This document shows positions 33,881 to 42,636 of a stretch of DNA of 64,000 bases, piece by piece; the first letter of the stretch is position 1, and each line of letters opens with the position of its first letter. The notes beneath the pieces were generated by a model that had not been told where the DNA came from, did no database searches, and saw only the letters and a list, made by a program, of their open reading frames with translations. The position numbers and the translations under genes are program-made. The DNA lies in the NCBI GenBank assembly GCA_023667165.1, contig JAMPAO010000001.1, forward strand, positions 50,047 through 114,046. Reading direction: 5' to 3'. Source of the DNA: Ruminococcus sp. Its GTDB lineage: Bacteria > Bacillota > Clostridia > Oscillospirales > Ruminococcaceae.

Positions 33881-35367
33881 AACATTCCTTTCAGTTCGTT
33901 TTCGTAATCCTCTATAATCTCGGGAGCGTCGCCGTTAAAAATGATCACTGTGTCGGCAAAAATATCATACAGTTTTTCGTTAATTGAATCCGCAAGGAGA
34001 GATATCATTGTCTTTTTGGAAAAATCTGACGCTTTTCCGTAAAGCAGACACCTAAGAAATTCCCGTTCATCCTCTGTAAGTGAAATATCCGATGAAACGG
34101 AAGCATTTTCCTCTGCTGCGGCAAATTCGTTTATTTCCGCAGCCTCACTCTCGTCTGTTTCCTCCTCTACAATCAGCTTGTCCCTTATAATGTCGGCGGA
34201 AGTACGTATACCCTCCAGCTTTGAAAGATCAATATCTATCCTTTTCGCATCTTTTTCCGCTTTTCTTTTTTCAAGAAGCTGTATCTCATTTTTTATAATA
34301 TCAACTATATATTTCGTATCGACAGGCTGTGCGATATTATTCTTAAACTTATATTCGATGCGCATTATACTGTCAATGGTTTTTATAAGGTCACCCAGCT
34401 TTTTGCTGCCCTTTACGCCCTGCATTGCGGGATAATTGCTGCTGTACCACTTGCCGTCGGTACAGGTTATAATGTTTTCATCGTCAATGACATATTTATA
34501 TGACTTATATTTCTTATAATCGTAAAATACCGCCGAATCAAACATATTATATCTGTTTGTTATACTTTTTCCGAAAATACGGTCGCAAAAGCTTTGCTTT
34601 CTCGATTTATCGTAATACTGCGACAGATCCGCAAATACAGCGCATACAACAGCTTTTACGTCTTCGGAGTTATTCCTGTAAAATCTCGAATTTTTAAGCT
34701 TGTATGAAGAAAGGGTGCATATCGCTTCAAATATTTCCTCCTCGGAATATTTTTTGAAGTTCTTAAGGACGATAAGCGATTTATCGTTTATAACGGCGGA
34801 CAGGCCTTGCAGATAGTTTTTATCCAAATTATAGTACACGACAAAATCAAAAAGCCATCTTTGCACATAGGGATATACGTGCAGATCTATAAAACCGTAA
34901 ACATCTCCGAAATTTTTCAGGGCGGCATACCCCTGCTCCTTGTTTTTTACGCCTATGAGATGAAGAAGCTCATAAATGTAAACAAAAGCATAGGACATTG
35001 AGGTTTTGCGGATATCTCCCTTTCTCACCCTGCTTCGCCAGGAGAAATACCATCTGAGCTGACTTGTGTTCATTTGGCTGTAGGTAGGATAATAACAGGA
35101 AAAAAAGACTTCATGATCGTAATCGTCCTCGTATTTTTCCATATATTTCATCTGTTTATAAAAAATATACGGCTCAGAGGAATAATATGTGCTCTTTGAA
35201 TAAGCGAGCTTTTTCATCTGTTCTATCTCGGGCGGAACATAGCTGTCCATCTGTGAAGCGGGTTTTATTATGGGTTGATCCTCGTAGACCTTGGAAGAAA
35301 AATTTTTGCTTGTTTTCAGCTTTTCATCCGAAAGAATCTGTCTGATAAGATCTTTGATATCGGGCAT
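33877..35367 (-). CDS. TerB-N/TerB-C domain protein
   Basis: The 496-residue protein has two regions like those described around tellurite-resistance TerB. The N-terminal part (about 60-280) is rich in aromatic residues, with QLRWYFSWRSRVRKGDI and YAFVYIYELLHLIGV as in TerB-N. The last 70 residues (LTEDEREFLRCLLYG, DSINEKLYDIFADTVI, then a closing IIEDYENELK) fit TerB-C. Comparative genomics has linked TerB-N/C proteins to ATPases and helicases in predicted stress or defence systems. It has its own ribosome site (GGGAGGTGAAATAA) and heads the three-gene module, 29 nt after a methyltransferase gene of the purine array. Confidence 0.8.
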   Translation of the reverse strand: MPDIKDLIRQILSDEKLKTSKNFSSKVYEDQPIIKPASQMDSYVPPEIEQMKKLAYSKSTYYSSEPYIFYKQMKYMEKYEDDYDHEVFFSCYYPTYSQMNTSQLRWYFSWRSRVRKGDIRKTSMSYAFVYIYELLHLIGVKNKEQGYAALKNFGDVYGFIDLHVYPYVQRWLFDFVVYYNLDKNYLQGLSAVINDKSLIVLKNFKKYSEEEIFEAICTLSSYKLKNSRFYRNNSEDVKAVVCAVFADLSQYYDKSRKQSFCDRIFGKSITNRYNMFDSAVFYDYKKYKSYKYVIDDENIITCTDGKWYSSNYPAMQGVKGSKKLGDLIKTIDSIMRIEYKFKNNIAQPVDTKYIVDIIKNEIQLLEKRKAEKDAKRIDIDLSKLEGIRTSADIIRDKLIVEEETDESEAAEINEFAAAEENASVSSDISLTEDEREFLRCLLYGKASDFSKKTMISLLADSINEKLYDIFADTVIIFNGDAPEIIEDYENELKGML

Positions 35368-35396
35368 TTATTTCACCTCCCGGAGTAATGTTGCCG

Positions 35397-36185
35397 TTAT
35401 ATTTTTTCAAGGACCGTAACGGCGCAGTAATGCAGAACGTCAAATTTTTCCTGCACATTTTCTTCAAGCATTTTCATATGCTCCTCTTCGAAACGTTCAA
35501 CCGTATTTTCATCAAGGGACGCACCTATCCCCCTGCATGCCTTTATCCTGCCGTTCCAGCTCTCGCGGGTAAAAGGCACGTTCACATCGAAAACAACGCT
35601 TTCGCATTTCTTGAAATATTTAAGGTATTCATCGTCAATAAATATTTCGTGGCGCTTATCCCCGTGACCGCTCCAATCGGGATTGTACTTTAAGATAAGC
35701 TCCTCTGTCTTTCCTGCCGTATCGTCCTCAAAGGGAAGCCAGCCCATATACATAAACGCCGCTTTGCCCGTATCTGTCAGAACCTTTGCAGCCAACGGAG
35801 CAAACACCTCCGGCTTAAAATAAAAATAGCACTGACAGGCGGTGATAAGGTCAAAGCTCTTTTCGGGAAAGGATATCTTCTCGGCTGAGGCAACGATATA
35901 TTGAATGTCCATTCCTTTTTCGGCGGATAATTTTTTCGCCGCGTTTATCTGATTTTCGGAAATGTCCGCAGCAGTGAATCTTGCGCCGTATTTATACATA
36001 TATCTCGGTATAACGCCAGTTCCCGTGCCTATATCCAGCACCCGCTGTCCCTCGGTGCAAAGTCCCATTTGATGGAGCCTTGCATAAAACTCCTCGGGAT
36101 ATATGTCACGGTATTTGGCGTAATCCTCGGAGGTCTTTCCCCAATCAAAGCCTTTTCCGTTATCGAACCGACTGTCATTGATCAT
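35397..36185 (-). CDS. Class I SAM-dependent methyltransferase
   Basis: The 262-residue protein has the Rossmann motif I VLDIGTGTGVIPRYM, motif II TAADISENQINAAKKL and motif IV FDLITACQCYFYF. The wording resembles the UbiE/Methyltransf_11 group; the substrate is unknown. I chose the second ATG at 36185 because AAGGAGA abuts the first one at 36191. It sits between purD (12 nt before) and the TerB gene (29 nt after) and is thus part of the long minus-strand array. It resembles the methyltransferase at 40285 only in the common core. Confidence 0.8.
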   Translation of the reverse strand: MINDSRFDNGKGFDWGKTSEDYAKYRDIYPEEFYARLHQMGLCTEGQRVLDIGTGTGVIPRYMYKYGARFTAADISENQINAAKKLSAEKGMDIQYIVASAEKISFPEKSFDLITACQCYFYFKPEVFAPLAAKVLTDTGKAAFMYMGWLPFEDDTAGKTEELILKYNPDWSGHGDKRHEIFIDDEYLKYFKKCESVVFDVNVPFTRESWNGRIKACRGIGASLDENTVERFEEEHMKMLEENVQEKFDVLHYCAVTVLEKI

Positions 36186-36197
36186 TTTCATTCTCCT

Positions 36198-37478
36198 TTA
36201 TTTCATCGCTTGAAGCGCCCTTTTGCCTATATCACGGCGGTAATGGGCATTTTCAAACGAAATGCTTTCCACCGCTTTATAGGATCTGTCAAGCGCGCTC
36301 CTGAGATCGCCGCCTGCCGCCGTAACGCCGAGAACCCGTCCGCCGCTTGTAAGAAATTTTCCGTCCTTGAAAGCAGTTCCGGCATGATAGACAAAAACTC
36401 CCTCGGTCTGCCCTTTATTGTCAAGACCGCCTATCTCCAACCCCTTGGGATATGAAAGAGGATATCCTCCCGACGCCATTATTACGCAGGCGCAGCATTC
36501 TTTCTTCCATTTAACGTCAACGCCGGCAAGCTCGCCCTTACAAACCGCCTCGAATATCTCACAGAGATCCGAGTCCAGCAGAGGCAGAACCACCTGAGTT
36601 TCGGGATCTCCGAAGCGGCAGTTATATTCTATTACCTTAGGTCCCTTTGGCGTGATCATAAGACCGAAATACAGACAGCCCTTGAATGTTCTGCCCTCCT
36701 TATTCATGGCGTTTATTGTCGGCAGGAATATCTTTTCCATGCATTCCTCCGCAATTTCATCGGTATAGTAAGGATTTGGCGCAACGGTGCCCATTCCTCC
36801 GGTATTGAGTCCTTCATCGTTGTCATATGCCCGCTTGTGATCCATGGATGATATCATAGGGACTACAGTTTTGCCGTCCGTAAAGGAAAGCACCGATACC
36901 TCGGGACCCGTAAGATATTCCTCGATAACTACGGTCGCGCTGCTGTCGCCGAATTTTCTGCCGTCTATCATTTCCCGCACGGCAGAAACAGCCTCCTCCT
37001 CGTTTTGAGCGATTATGACCCCCTTGCCCAACGCAAGACCGTCCGCTTTTATTACCGCAGGATAACTGTTCTGCTTTTTTAGATACTCTATAGCCGATTC
37101 ACTGTCGGAAAACACCTCGTAAAACGCCGTTGGGATATTGTACTTTTTCATCAGTTCCTTGGAAAACACCTTGCTGCCCTCGATTATTGCAGCCGCCTTA
37201 TTCGGGCCGAAAGCGGCTATCCCCTCCGCAGTCAGTACGTCTACCATTCCCATAACGAGAGGATCGTCGGGAGCGACTACCACCATATCCACCGCCAGCT
37301 TTTTTGCCAGGCTCACAACCCCCTCTATGTCTGTTGCTTTAATGTCAAAGCATTCGGCATAACGGGATATTCCGCCGTTTCCGGGAGTACAGTAAAGCTT
37401 GTTCACCCTCTTGCTTTCGGAGAGCTTCATAATGATAGCGTGTTCCCGTCCGCCGCCGCCTATTACAAGTATATCCAT
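36198..37478 (-). CDS. purD: Phosphoribosylamine-glycine ligase (GAR synthetase)
   Basis: It catalyses step 2 of purine synthesis: phosphoribosylamine + glycine + ATP to GAR. The 426 residues show an ATP-grasp enzyme: the N-terminal MDILVIGGGGREHAII, KADGLALGKGVIIA in the ATP site, TGGMGTVAPNPYYT and FGDPETQVVLP. The ATG at 37478 follows AAAGGACGG at proper distance; the in-frame ATG at 37496 overlaps the previous stop and lacks a site. It is the most downstream canonical purine gene of the array. Confidence 0.95.
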   Translation of the reverse strand: MDILVIGGGGREHAIIMKLSESKRVNKLYCTPGNGGISRYAECFDIKATDIEGVVSLAKKLAVDMVVVAPDDPLVMGMVDVLTAEGIAAFGPNKAAAIIEGSKVFSKELMKKYNIPTAFYEVFSDSESAIEYLKKQNSYPAVIKADGLALGKGVIIAQNEEEAVSAVREMIDGRKFGDSSATVVIEEYLTGPEVSVLSFTDGKTVVPMISSMDHKRAYDNDEGLNTGGMGTVAPNPYYTDEIAEECMEKIFLPTINAMNKEGRTFKGCLYFGLMITPKGPKVIEYNCRFGDPETQVVLPLLDSDLCEIFEAVCKGELAGVDVKWKKECCACVIMASGGYPLSYPKGLEIGGLDNKGQTEGVFVYHAGTAFKDGKFLTSGGRVLGVTAAGGDLRSALDRSYKAVESISFENAHYRRDIGKRALQAMK

Positions 37479-37492
37479 AATTATCCGTCCTT

Positions 37493-38302
37493 TCATATTT
37501 GCTGATTTTCGCCGTTTACCGAATCAAAACTGATCGAATTCAGCATTTTTTCAAAATCGGCGAATGCGGCATCGTAGGACGACAGATATGAAGTAAATGT
37601 AACGATATACTGATCTGCACCGTTTAAGAACATATACTGAGTCATTCTCATATCTTCATCTGCGCCGAATATCTCCTTGCTTCCCAGAACATCTATTTTA
37701 AGGCAGCTTTTGCCGTTTACATCAACAGTTTCACTGCCCCGATAGGTAAAGCCGTCCATTGATTTATACTGATTTTCCACTACCGCCGCAAAAATGGAGA
37801 GATCAACGTCGCTGCCGAGATCGCCTATCTCATTTACAACAATGTTGGCGTTTGTCGTATAATCATCGGTATAGTAAAACAAAGCGTCGCTCATGCCGAG
37901 TATGTCCTCTTCGTTTATGTCAATGTCTAAATCGGAATCTCCCGCAAACTTTGCCACCATGTCTATATATTCGGTAAAATCTATCCATTTATCCGAATCG
38001 ACGGTAAGAGTATAGCCGCTGCCCTTGAATACGTCGTCGTTTATATTTTCATTATCGTCTTGCCGTTCGGTCTGAGTTTCCGTTTCGCTTTCGGTCCGGG
38101 ACTCCGTTTCCGTATTGCTCTCCGTTTCGGATTCGGCTTCGGTTTCCGTTTCCTGCGATATTTCTTCCGTAATATCCGCCTGACTTGTTTCCGGAGAGGG
38201 GATCGTACCGTTGTCGGCGCCGCTTTCATTGCCGCCCGTGCATGCGGATAATACCGTCATCATTGCTGCCGCAAGAGCAGCCGCTAAAATTTTTCTTTTC
38301 AT
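37493..38302 (-). CDS. Lipoprotein with Glu/Ser/Thr-repeat linker, inside the purine array
   Basis: The 269-residue product has a lipobox LSAC (Cys21). Residues 50-85 form an imperfect tandem repeat of Glu with Thr or Ser (for example ETETEAESETESNTE), a flexible spacer. The C-terminal 180 residues form a compact domain (GYTLTVDSDKWIDFTEY, then SCLKIDVLGSKEIFG, YMFLNGADQYIVTFTSYL) resembling the PsbP/DUF1795-like sheets seen in other clostridial lipoproteins; I cannot give it a function. It lies 14 nt before purD. A surface protein in a nucleotide operon is unexpected. Confidence 0.65.
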   Translation of the reverse strand: MKRKILAAALAAAMMTVLSACTGGNESGADNGTIPSPETSQADITEEISQETETEAESETESNTETESRTESETETQTERQDDNENINDDVFKGSGYTLTVDSDKWIDFTEYIDMVAKFAGDSDLDIDINEEDILGMSDALFYYTDDYTTNANIVVNEIGDLGSDVDLSIFAAVVENQYKSMDGFTYRGSETVDVNGKSCLKIDVLGSKEIFGADEDMRMTQYMFLNGADQYIVTFTSYLSSYDAAFADFEKMLNSISFDSVNGENQQI

Positions 38303-38344
38303 CTTTGCAAATCCTTTCAAATTTTATGTATTTCTGCCGCATTA

Positions 38345-39523
38345 TCAGTGATGGAAAAGCCTTATGCCCGTAAACGCCATAGCAATATCATACTTATTGC
38401 AGGTGTCTATAACGTTATCGTCACGGATAGAGCCGCCCGGCTGAGCTATGTATTCAACTCCCGATTTACGCGCCCTTTCGATATTGTCGCCGAAAGGGAA
38501 GAAAGCGTCGGAGCCCAACGAAACGCCTCTGTTTTCCGCAAGCCATGCTTTTTTCTCCTCCGATGTGAATACAGATGGCTTTGTCTTGAATATCTGCTGC
38601 CACTGCCCCTCAGCCAGCACATCCATATATTCATCGGAAATATACACATCTATGGCATTGTCACGATCCGCTCTTTTTATGGAATCCGCAAAATCAAGTC
38701 CCATTACCTTGGGCGACTGCCTAAGCCACCAATTGTCGGCTTTTTGTCCCGCAAGACGGGTACAGTGTATCCTTGACTGCTGCCCTGCACCTATGCCGAT
38801 CGCCTGACCGTCCTTGACGTAGCAGACGGAATTTGACTGGGTATATTTAAGAGTGATAAGAGATATGAGCAGATCCCGCTTTTTGTCCTCGGGTATATCC
38901 TTATTGTTTGTTACCACATTTTCAAGGAGAGAATTTCCTATATCAAGCTCGTTTCTGCCCTGCTCGAAGGTAACGCCGAAAACCTGCTTTCTTTCTGTCG
39001 GATCTGGAACATAGCCTTCATCTATCTTAATGATGTTATATGTGCCTTTTCTCTTGGACTTAAGTATCTCCAATGCCTCCGGTTCATAACCCGGTGCAAT
39101 AATTCCGTCGGACACCTCACGCTGTATCATTTTTGCGGTGCAGACGTCGCACACGTCGGAAATCGCAATGAAATCTCCGTAAGAGGACATTCTGTCAGCT
39201 CCTCTTGCCCTTGCGTAAGCGCTTGCAAGAGGGGTAAGCTCGCCCAGATCATCCACCCAGTATATTTTGCGTAGGGTTTCCGACAACGGCTGACCTACAG
39301 CCGCCCCCGCAGGAGATACGTGCTTGAATGAAGCTGCCGCGCACATTCCCGACGCCTTTTTAAGCTCTCTTACAAGCTGCCAGCCGTTAAAGGCGTCAAG
39401 CAGATTTATATACCCCGGTTTGCCGTTGAGCACTTCTATGGGCAGGTCGGAGCCTGTTTCCATAAATATCCTTGACGGTTTTTGATTGGGGTTGCAGCCG
39501 TATTTTAATTGCATTTCGTTCAT
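38345..39523 (-). CDS. Stand-alone AICAR transformylase (C-terminal half of PurH)
   Basis: It should formylate AICAR with 10-formyl-THF to FAICAR, the ninth step to IMP. The 392 residues match only the transformylase part of PurH: NEMQLKYGCNPNQKPSRIF at the start, AASFKHVSPAGAAVG, SQ-rich IGIGAGQQSRIHCTR and SLGSDAFFPFGDNI, ending in the family's FTGIRLFHH. The N-terminal IMP cyclohydrolase domain of usual bacterial PurH is absent. The missing activity is supplied by the neighbouring PurO gene, 33 nt upstream. The ATG follows GGAGGTAAAAACC. Confidence 0.92.
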   Translation of the reverse strand: MNEMQLKYGCNPNQKPSRIFMETGSDLPIEVLNGKPGYINLLDAFNGWQLVRELKKASGMCAAASFKHVSPAGAAVGQPLSETLRKIYWVDDLGELTPLASAYARARGADRMSSYGDFIAISDVCDVCTAKMIQREVSDGIIAPGYEPEALEILKSKRKGTYNIIKIDEGYVPDPTERKQVFGVTFEQGRNELDIGNSLLENVVTNNKDIPEDKKRDLLISLITLKYTQSNSVCYVKDGQAIGIGAGQQSRIHCTRLAGQKADNWWLRQSPKVMGLDFADSIKRADRDNAIDVYISDEYMDVLAEGQWQQIFKTKPSVFTSEEKKAWLAENRGVSLGSDAFFPFGDNIERARKSGVEYIAQPGGSIRDDNVIDTCNKYDIAMAFTGIRLFHH

Positions 39524-39556
39524 GGTTTTTACCTCCGGATAAAATTATTATTGAAC

Positions 39557-40273
39557 TTATTTATTTTTATTGATTATTCTGCTTTCATACTTTCCTGTTT
39601 CGATATCAATATATCTTACAAAGAGAGAGATTTTGTTGTCATCGTTGAGATTATCCCATATATGGCTCGTAAAACTGTCTATATCCATATTAGGAAGCTC
39701 AACCGTTTTAGGCTCGCCCTCAAAGCTGGGAAGCGGGTCGCCCGCGCCGCTGTAGGTGTGGATAAACTTCATTCTGCCGCATATGGGACTGCTGTAAGCA
39801 TATGTATAACGCTGACAGGAGGAATCGTTTCCCTCCGCGCTTTTAAGTATAGACATAGCAAAGTTCATCTCACCGTTGTCAAGGTGAACTATCCCCGATA
39901 TCCTGGGAGTAAAGTTTGGAGCGTCGTCCTCAAACTCGCGGGTGCGCAGAGCCTGCTCAAAGGTAAGCTGCCTGTCCATAAGCTCGTAAAGAGTGTCCGT
40001 CTGGTCGCCGTTGGTGACAATGGTCTTATTGCCGAGAACCCGAACGGGGAAATATATAACAAGATGAGGGTCGGTCATTTTTGCGGGATCGAACGCCTGA
40101 GTTCTTATACCCTCCCCCTCCTCAACAAAAACGCGGTTGCGGCTGTTCTCGCTCCTGCCCATGATAAAATAGGCAATGACAGCCTTTTTGCCGTCTGGGG
40201 ATCTTCCTATCATTATTCCCCTGCCATGGTAATCCATTGAGCCGAGCTCTTCTTTAACGGTTTTGATCTTCAT
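39557..40273 (-). CDS. purO: IMP cyclohydrolase, PurO (archaeal type)
   Basis: It should close the ring of FAICAR to give IMP. The 238-residue protein fits the PurO/IMP cyclohydrolase-like family first known from archaea: YHGRGIMIGRSPDGK, AYFIMGRSENSRNRVF, DPSLVIY-like DPHLVIYFPVR and GNKTIVTNGDQTDTLYE. Ribosome site TTAGGAGGT overlaps the stop of the methyltransferase gene upstream. The gene directly precedes the stand-alone AICAR transformylase, so the two together replace bifunctional PurH. Confidence 0.92.
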   Translation of the reverse strand: MKIKTVKEELGSMDYHGRGIMIGRSPDGKKAVIAYFIMGRSENSRNRVFVEEGEGIRTQAFDPAKMTDPHLVIYFPVRVLGNKTIVTNGDQTDTLYELMDRQLTFEQALRTREFEDDAPNFTPRISGIVHLDNGEMNFAMSILKSAEGNDSSCQRYTYAYSSPICGRMKFIHTYSGAGDPLPSFEGEPKTVELPNMDIDSFTSHIWDNLNDDNKISLFVRYIDIETGKYESRIINKNK

Positions 40274-40284
40274 AAAAATACCTC

Positions 40285-41016
40285 CTAAAATTTTCCAAAA
40301 AAGCATTCCGTTGTATACGGTATATCGACCCTGCCGCCCTGCTGATACTTTTCAAAAAGCCTCTGCATTTCGGCGGCTTGAACCTCATAAGCGGCAGTAC
40401 CCCTTTCCGGCGCATACGACCTGGACATCTCGCAGCCTACATATTGCTCCATATCCATGGTCATAGTCTGTAAAAAGCTGATCTCCTCATATTCCGAAAA
40501 ATATTTTTCGGGGGCGAATTTGCCGTCAGAACGGCTCAGATCGTTCTTTCCGGCGTTGCGCTGCCGTCCGTAACGGTTGAAAATATCGCTGCGCTCCCTT
40601 TGCATATCGGTATCGGTACGGGTGTTCCATATAATGGCAAGCCTGCCGTCAGGGGCAAATATCCTTTTGCATTCCGCCTTGAATTTTGCTGCGTCAAACC
40701 AGTGAAAAGCCTGCGCCGCAGTTACAAGTCCGATACTGCCCGATGCAATGCCGGTATCCTCCGCAGGAGCGTTCACCGCTTCGATATCGGGAAGATTTTC
40801 CCGCAGCCTTTCAAGCATATCCGCGTTAGGCTCAACGGCGGTTATCTTCCAAGACTTTGCCGAAAGGCATTTGGTAAATATCCCGGTTCCAGCGCCTATG
40901 TCCGCAGCAGCGTCGGCGCGTGTTTTTTCATAAAGCCAATTTATAAGCTCCGCAGGATAGGCGGGACGGTATTTATCATACAGATCCGCTTTTCCTGTAA
41001 ATTTTTCCTCGTTCAT
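40285..41016 (-). CDS. Class I SAM-dependent methyltransferase
   Basis: The 243 residues have AADIGAGTGIFTKCLSAKS (motif I), ITAVEPNADMLERLRE (motif II) and LVTAAQAFHWFDAAKF (motif IV), the pattern of the Methyltransf_11/25 group that includes YdaC/Tam-like enzymes. No substrate can be assigned. Start at 41016 behind AAGGAGGGTAAA. It ends in TAG. It sits between a Nudix hydrolase (14 nt) and purO (11 nt), inside the purine array; a housekeeping or nucleotide-linked role is possible, but unproven. Confidence 0.78.
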   Translation of the reverse strand: MNEEKFTGKADLYDKYRPAYPAELINWLYEKTRADAAADIGAGTGIFTKCLSAKSWKITAVEPNADMLERLRENLPDIEAVNAPAEDTGIASGSIGLVTAAQAFHWFDAAKFKAECKRIFAPDGRLAIIWNTRTDTDMQRERSDIFNRYGRQRNAGKNDLSRSDGKFAPEKYFSEYEEISFLQTMTMDMEQYVGCEMSRSYAPERGTAAYEVQAAEMQRLFEKYQQGGRVDIPYTTECFFGKF

Positions 41017-41030
41017 TTTACCCTCCTTTA

Positions 41031-41480
41031 TTACTTCAGGACAGACTTCCACCTGTCATTTTCCCTGTAACAATAAATCTCGCTGAGATCGTCGTCTAAA
41101 AATAACTTGAAAGATTCCGCCATATTGCCCGCAAGTTCAAGACTTAAAAAATCATTTTTGTTTACCCAGTAGACCTCTCCTTCCTCGGAGGAACGGAGAT
41201 TGCCGGAAAATTTGTCCGTTTTGTAAAACAAGACCGTATACCTTGATCCGTCACCGTTTACCCAGTCTTTTATGCCGCATAGCTGCACAGAGCGGACAGT
41301 AAGTCCCGTTTCCTCGAATACCTCGCGAATTACGGCGTCGGTAAAGGATTCACCTTTTTCAACATGACCTCCGGGGAAAGCTATGCCTTTCCATTTTGGG
41401 TCGACCCTGTCCTGCACGAGGATTTTATCCCCGTCATATACCATACACATATTGGTAAGCTCGATCGTTTCCGTGCGCAT
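41031..41480 (-). CDS. Nudix hydrolase (MutT/8-oxo-dGTPase-like)
   Basis: It should cleave a nucleoside diphosphate linked to another group; location next to purine genes suits a nucleotide-pool cleaner. The 149-residue protein has a full Nudix box, GGHVEKGESFTDAVIREVFEETGL in spaced form (G-x5-E-x7-REVFEE-x-G), and MCMVYDGDKILVQDRVDPKWKG before it, as in 8-oxo-dGTP diphosphatases. Start at 41480 behind AGAGGAGGAAAGTA. The methyltransferase gene follows after 14 nt. Confidence 0.85.
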   Translation of the reverse strand: MRTETIELTNMCMVYDGDKILVQDRVDPKWKGIAFPGGHVEKGESFTDAVIREVFEETGLTVRSVQLCGIKDWVNGDGSRYTVLFYKTDKFSGNLRSSEEGEVYWVNKNDFLSLELAGNMAESFKLFLDDDLSEIYCYRENDRWKSVLK

Positions 41481-41543
41481 TACTTTCCTCCTCTGTATAT
41501 CAAAATACAAGCGTTCTCATTTCAAAAAGCATTGTTCCCCGTT

Positions 41544-41963
41544 TCATTTAAAACCGATGCGCATTTTTACGGCAGTAAATGCAAATACTCCGCCTGCGGC
41601 AGTAAAAATCACACCCACAAAAAGCGTTATCGCCGTACCGCAGCGTTCGTATATTTTTCCGTCACCGTAAATATAAAGTGTGGCTTCCGAACCTATTTCC
41701 GCAGCTTTTGAGCTTGACACAGAGCTTTTATAGATTTTGAGTTCCCCGTTGTCGTAATACTCATAAACCGGAGCATACAGAAATTTTCGTTGGGAATGAC
41801 CCTTTGACCGCACTCTGACGACATCGGTCACAGTGGCGTTTACCCGACGGCTGATGTTCATACGGGAAACAGTCACCGCCGAACCTATAAGCAGACCTAT
41901 CCCTATAGCAAGGAAAAGTACCGTCATAATAACAACCGATACGGTTCTGTTTATATTTATCAT
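41544..41963 (-). CDS. DUF3592-like membrane protein
   Basis: The 139-residue protein has a membrane helix near each end (about 8-33 and 110-132) around a soluble beta-rich domain beginning VNATVTDVVRVRSKG and including YAPVYEYYDNGELKIYKSS, the usual pattern of DUF3592. Its function is unknown. I chose the ATG at 41963, which has only a weak site (GCAGG) before it; the frame continues upstream into the end of purN. It lies within the purine array between purN and the Nudix gene. Confidence 0.65.
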   Translation of the reverse strand: MININRTVSVVIMTVLFLAIGIGLLIGSAVTVSRMNISRRVNATVTDVVRVRSKGHSQRKFLYAPVYEYYDNGELKIYKSSVSSSKAAEIGSEATLYIYGDGKIYERCGTAITLFVGVIFTAAGGVFAFTAVKMRIGFK

Positions 41964-41994
41964 AGAATACCTGCTTTCAAAAAGGAGAGCGGAT

Positions 41995-42621
41995 CTATTC
42001 CTCAACTATCGCTTTGCCGTTTTCAACGCGGATCTTATCCAGGCAGAACAGCGCAGCAGCTTTCGGCAGTATCTTCCATTCAGCATTTTCCATGACGCGC
42101 CTTTGCAGCGTTTCGGGAGTATCGCTGTTTTTTACAATTACAGGCTCCTGCAAAATTATGGGACCGCCGTCGCATATCTCGTTGACAAAATGCACCGTCG
42201 CTCCCGTGACCTTTACCCCCTTTTCCAGCACCGCTTCATGGACGCGCAGTCCATAAAAGCCTTTGCCGCAGAACGAGGGAATAAGAGCCGGATGAACGTT
42301 CATCATCCTGTTGGGATAAGCGCGGCAGACCGTTTCGTCAAGAATAGTCATAAATCCCGCGTATACCACCAGATCTGCTTTCTCCTCCTGAAGAGCTTCA
42401 AGCATTGCCTTGCTGTACTCATGAACATCGGGAAAATCCCTGCGCGCAAGGACTCGTGTGCCTATGCCGTTTTGTCTTGCTCTTTCAAGAGCGTAAGCGT
42501 CGGATTTTGAGGATATAACGCAGGTAATTTTTCCGTTCGGCAGCTCTCCCCTTTTTTCCGCGTCGATAAGCGCCTGCAAATTTGTGCCGCCTCCCGAAAC
42601 AAGAACAACTATGTTTTTCAT
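41995..42621 (-). CDS. purN: Phosphoribosylglycinamide formyltransferase (GART)
   Basis: It transfers a formyl group from 10-formyl-THF to GAR, step 3 of purine synthesis. The 208 residues contain VLVSGGGTNLQALID (GAR phosphate loop), MNVHPALIPSFCGKGFYG with the catalytic His, and VTGATVHFVNEICDGGPII with the catalytic Asp. The length is normal. It is preceded by a small membrane-protein gene (15 nt) and separated by one gene from purM, its usual neighbour. Confidence 0.95.
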   Translation of the reverse strand: MKNIVVLVSGGGTNLQALIDAEKRGELPNGKITCVISSKSDAYALERARQNGIGTRVLARRDFPDVHEYSKAMLEALQEEKADLVVYAGFMTILDETVCRAYPNRMMNVHPALIPSFCGKGFYGLRVHEAVLEKGVKVTGATVHFVNEICDGGPIILQEPVIVKNSDTPETLQRRVMENAEWKILPKAAALFCLDKIRVENGKAIVEE

Positions 42622-42636
42622 ATTGACACTCCTTTC

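Noticed and set aside
38060..38251. Plus-strand frame rich in Arg/Phe/Gly opposite the lipoprotein linker
   Set aside because: It is the antisense reading of the Glu/Ser/Thr repeat; it has no ribosome site, and the lipoprotein on the other strand has a signal peptide and good start.
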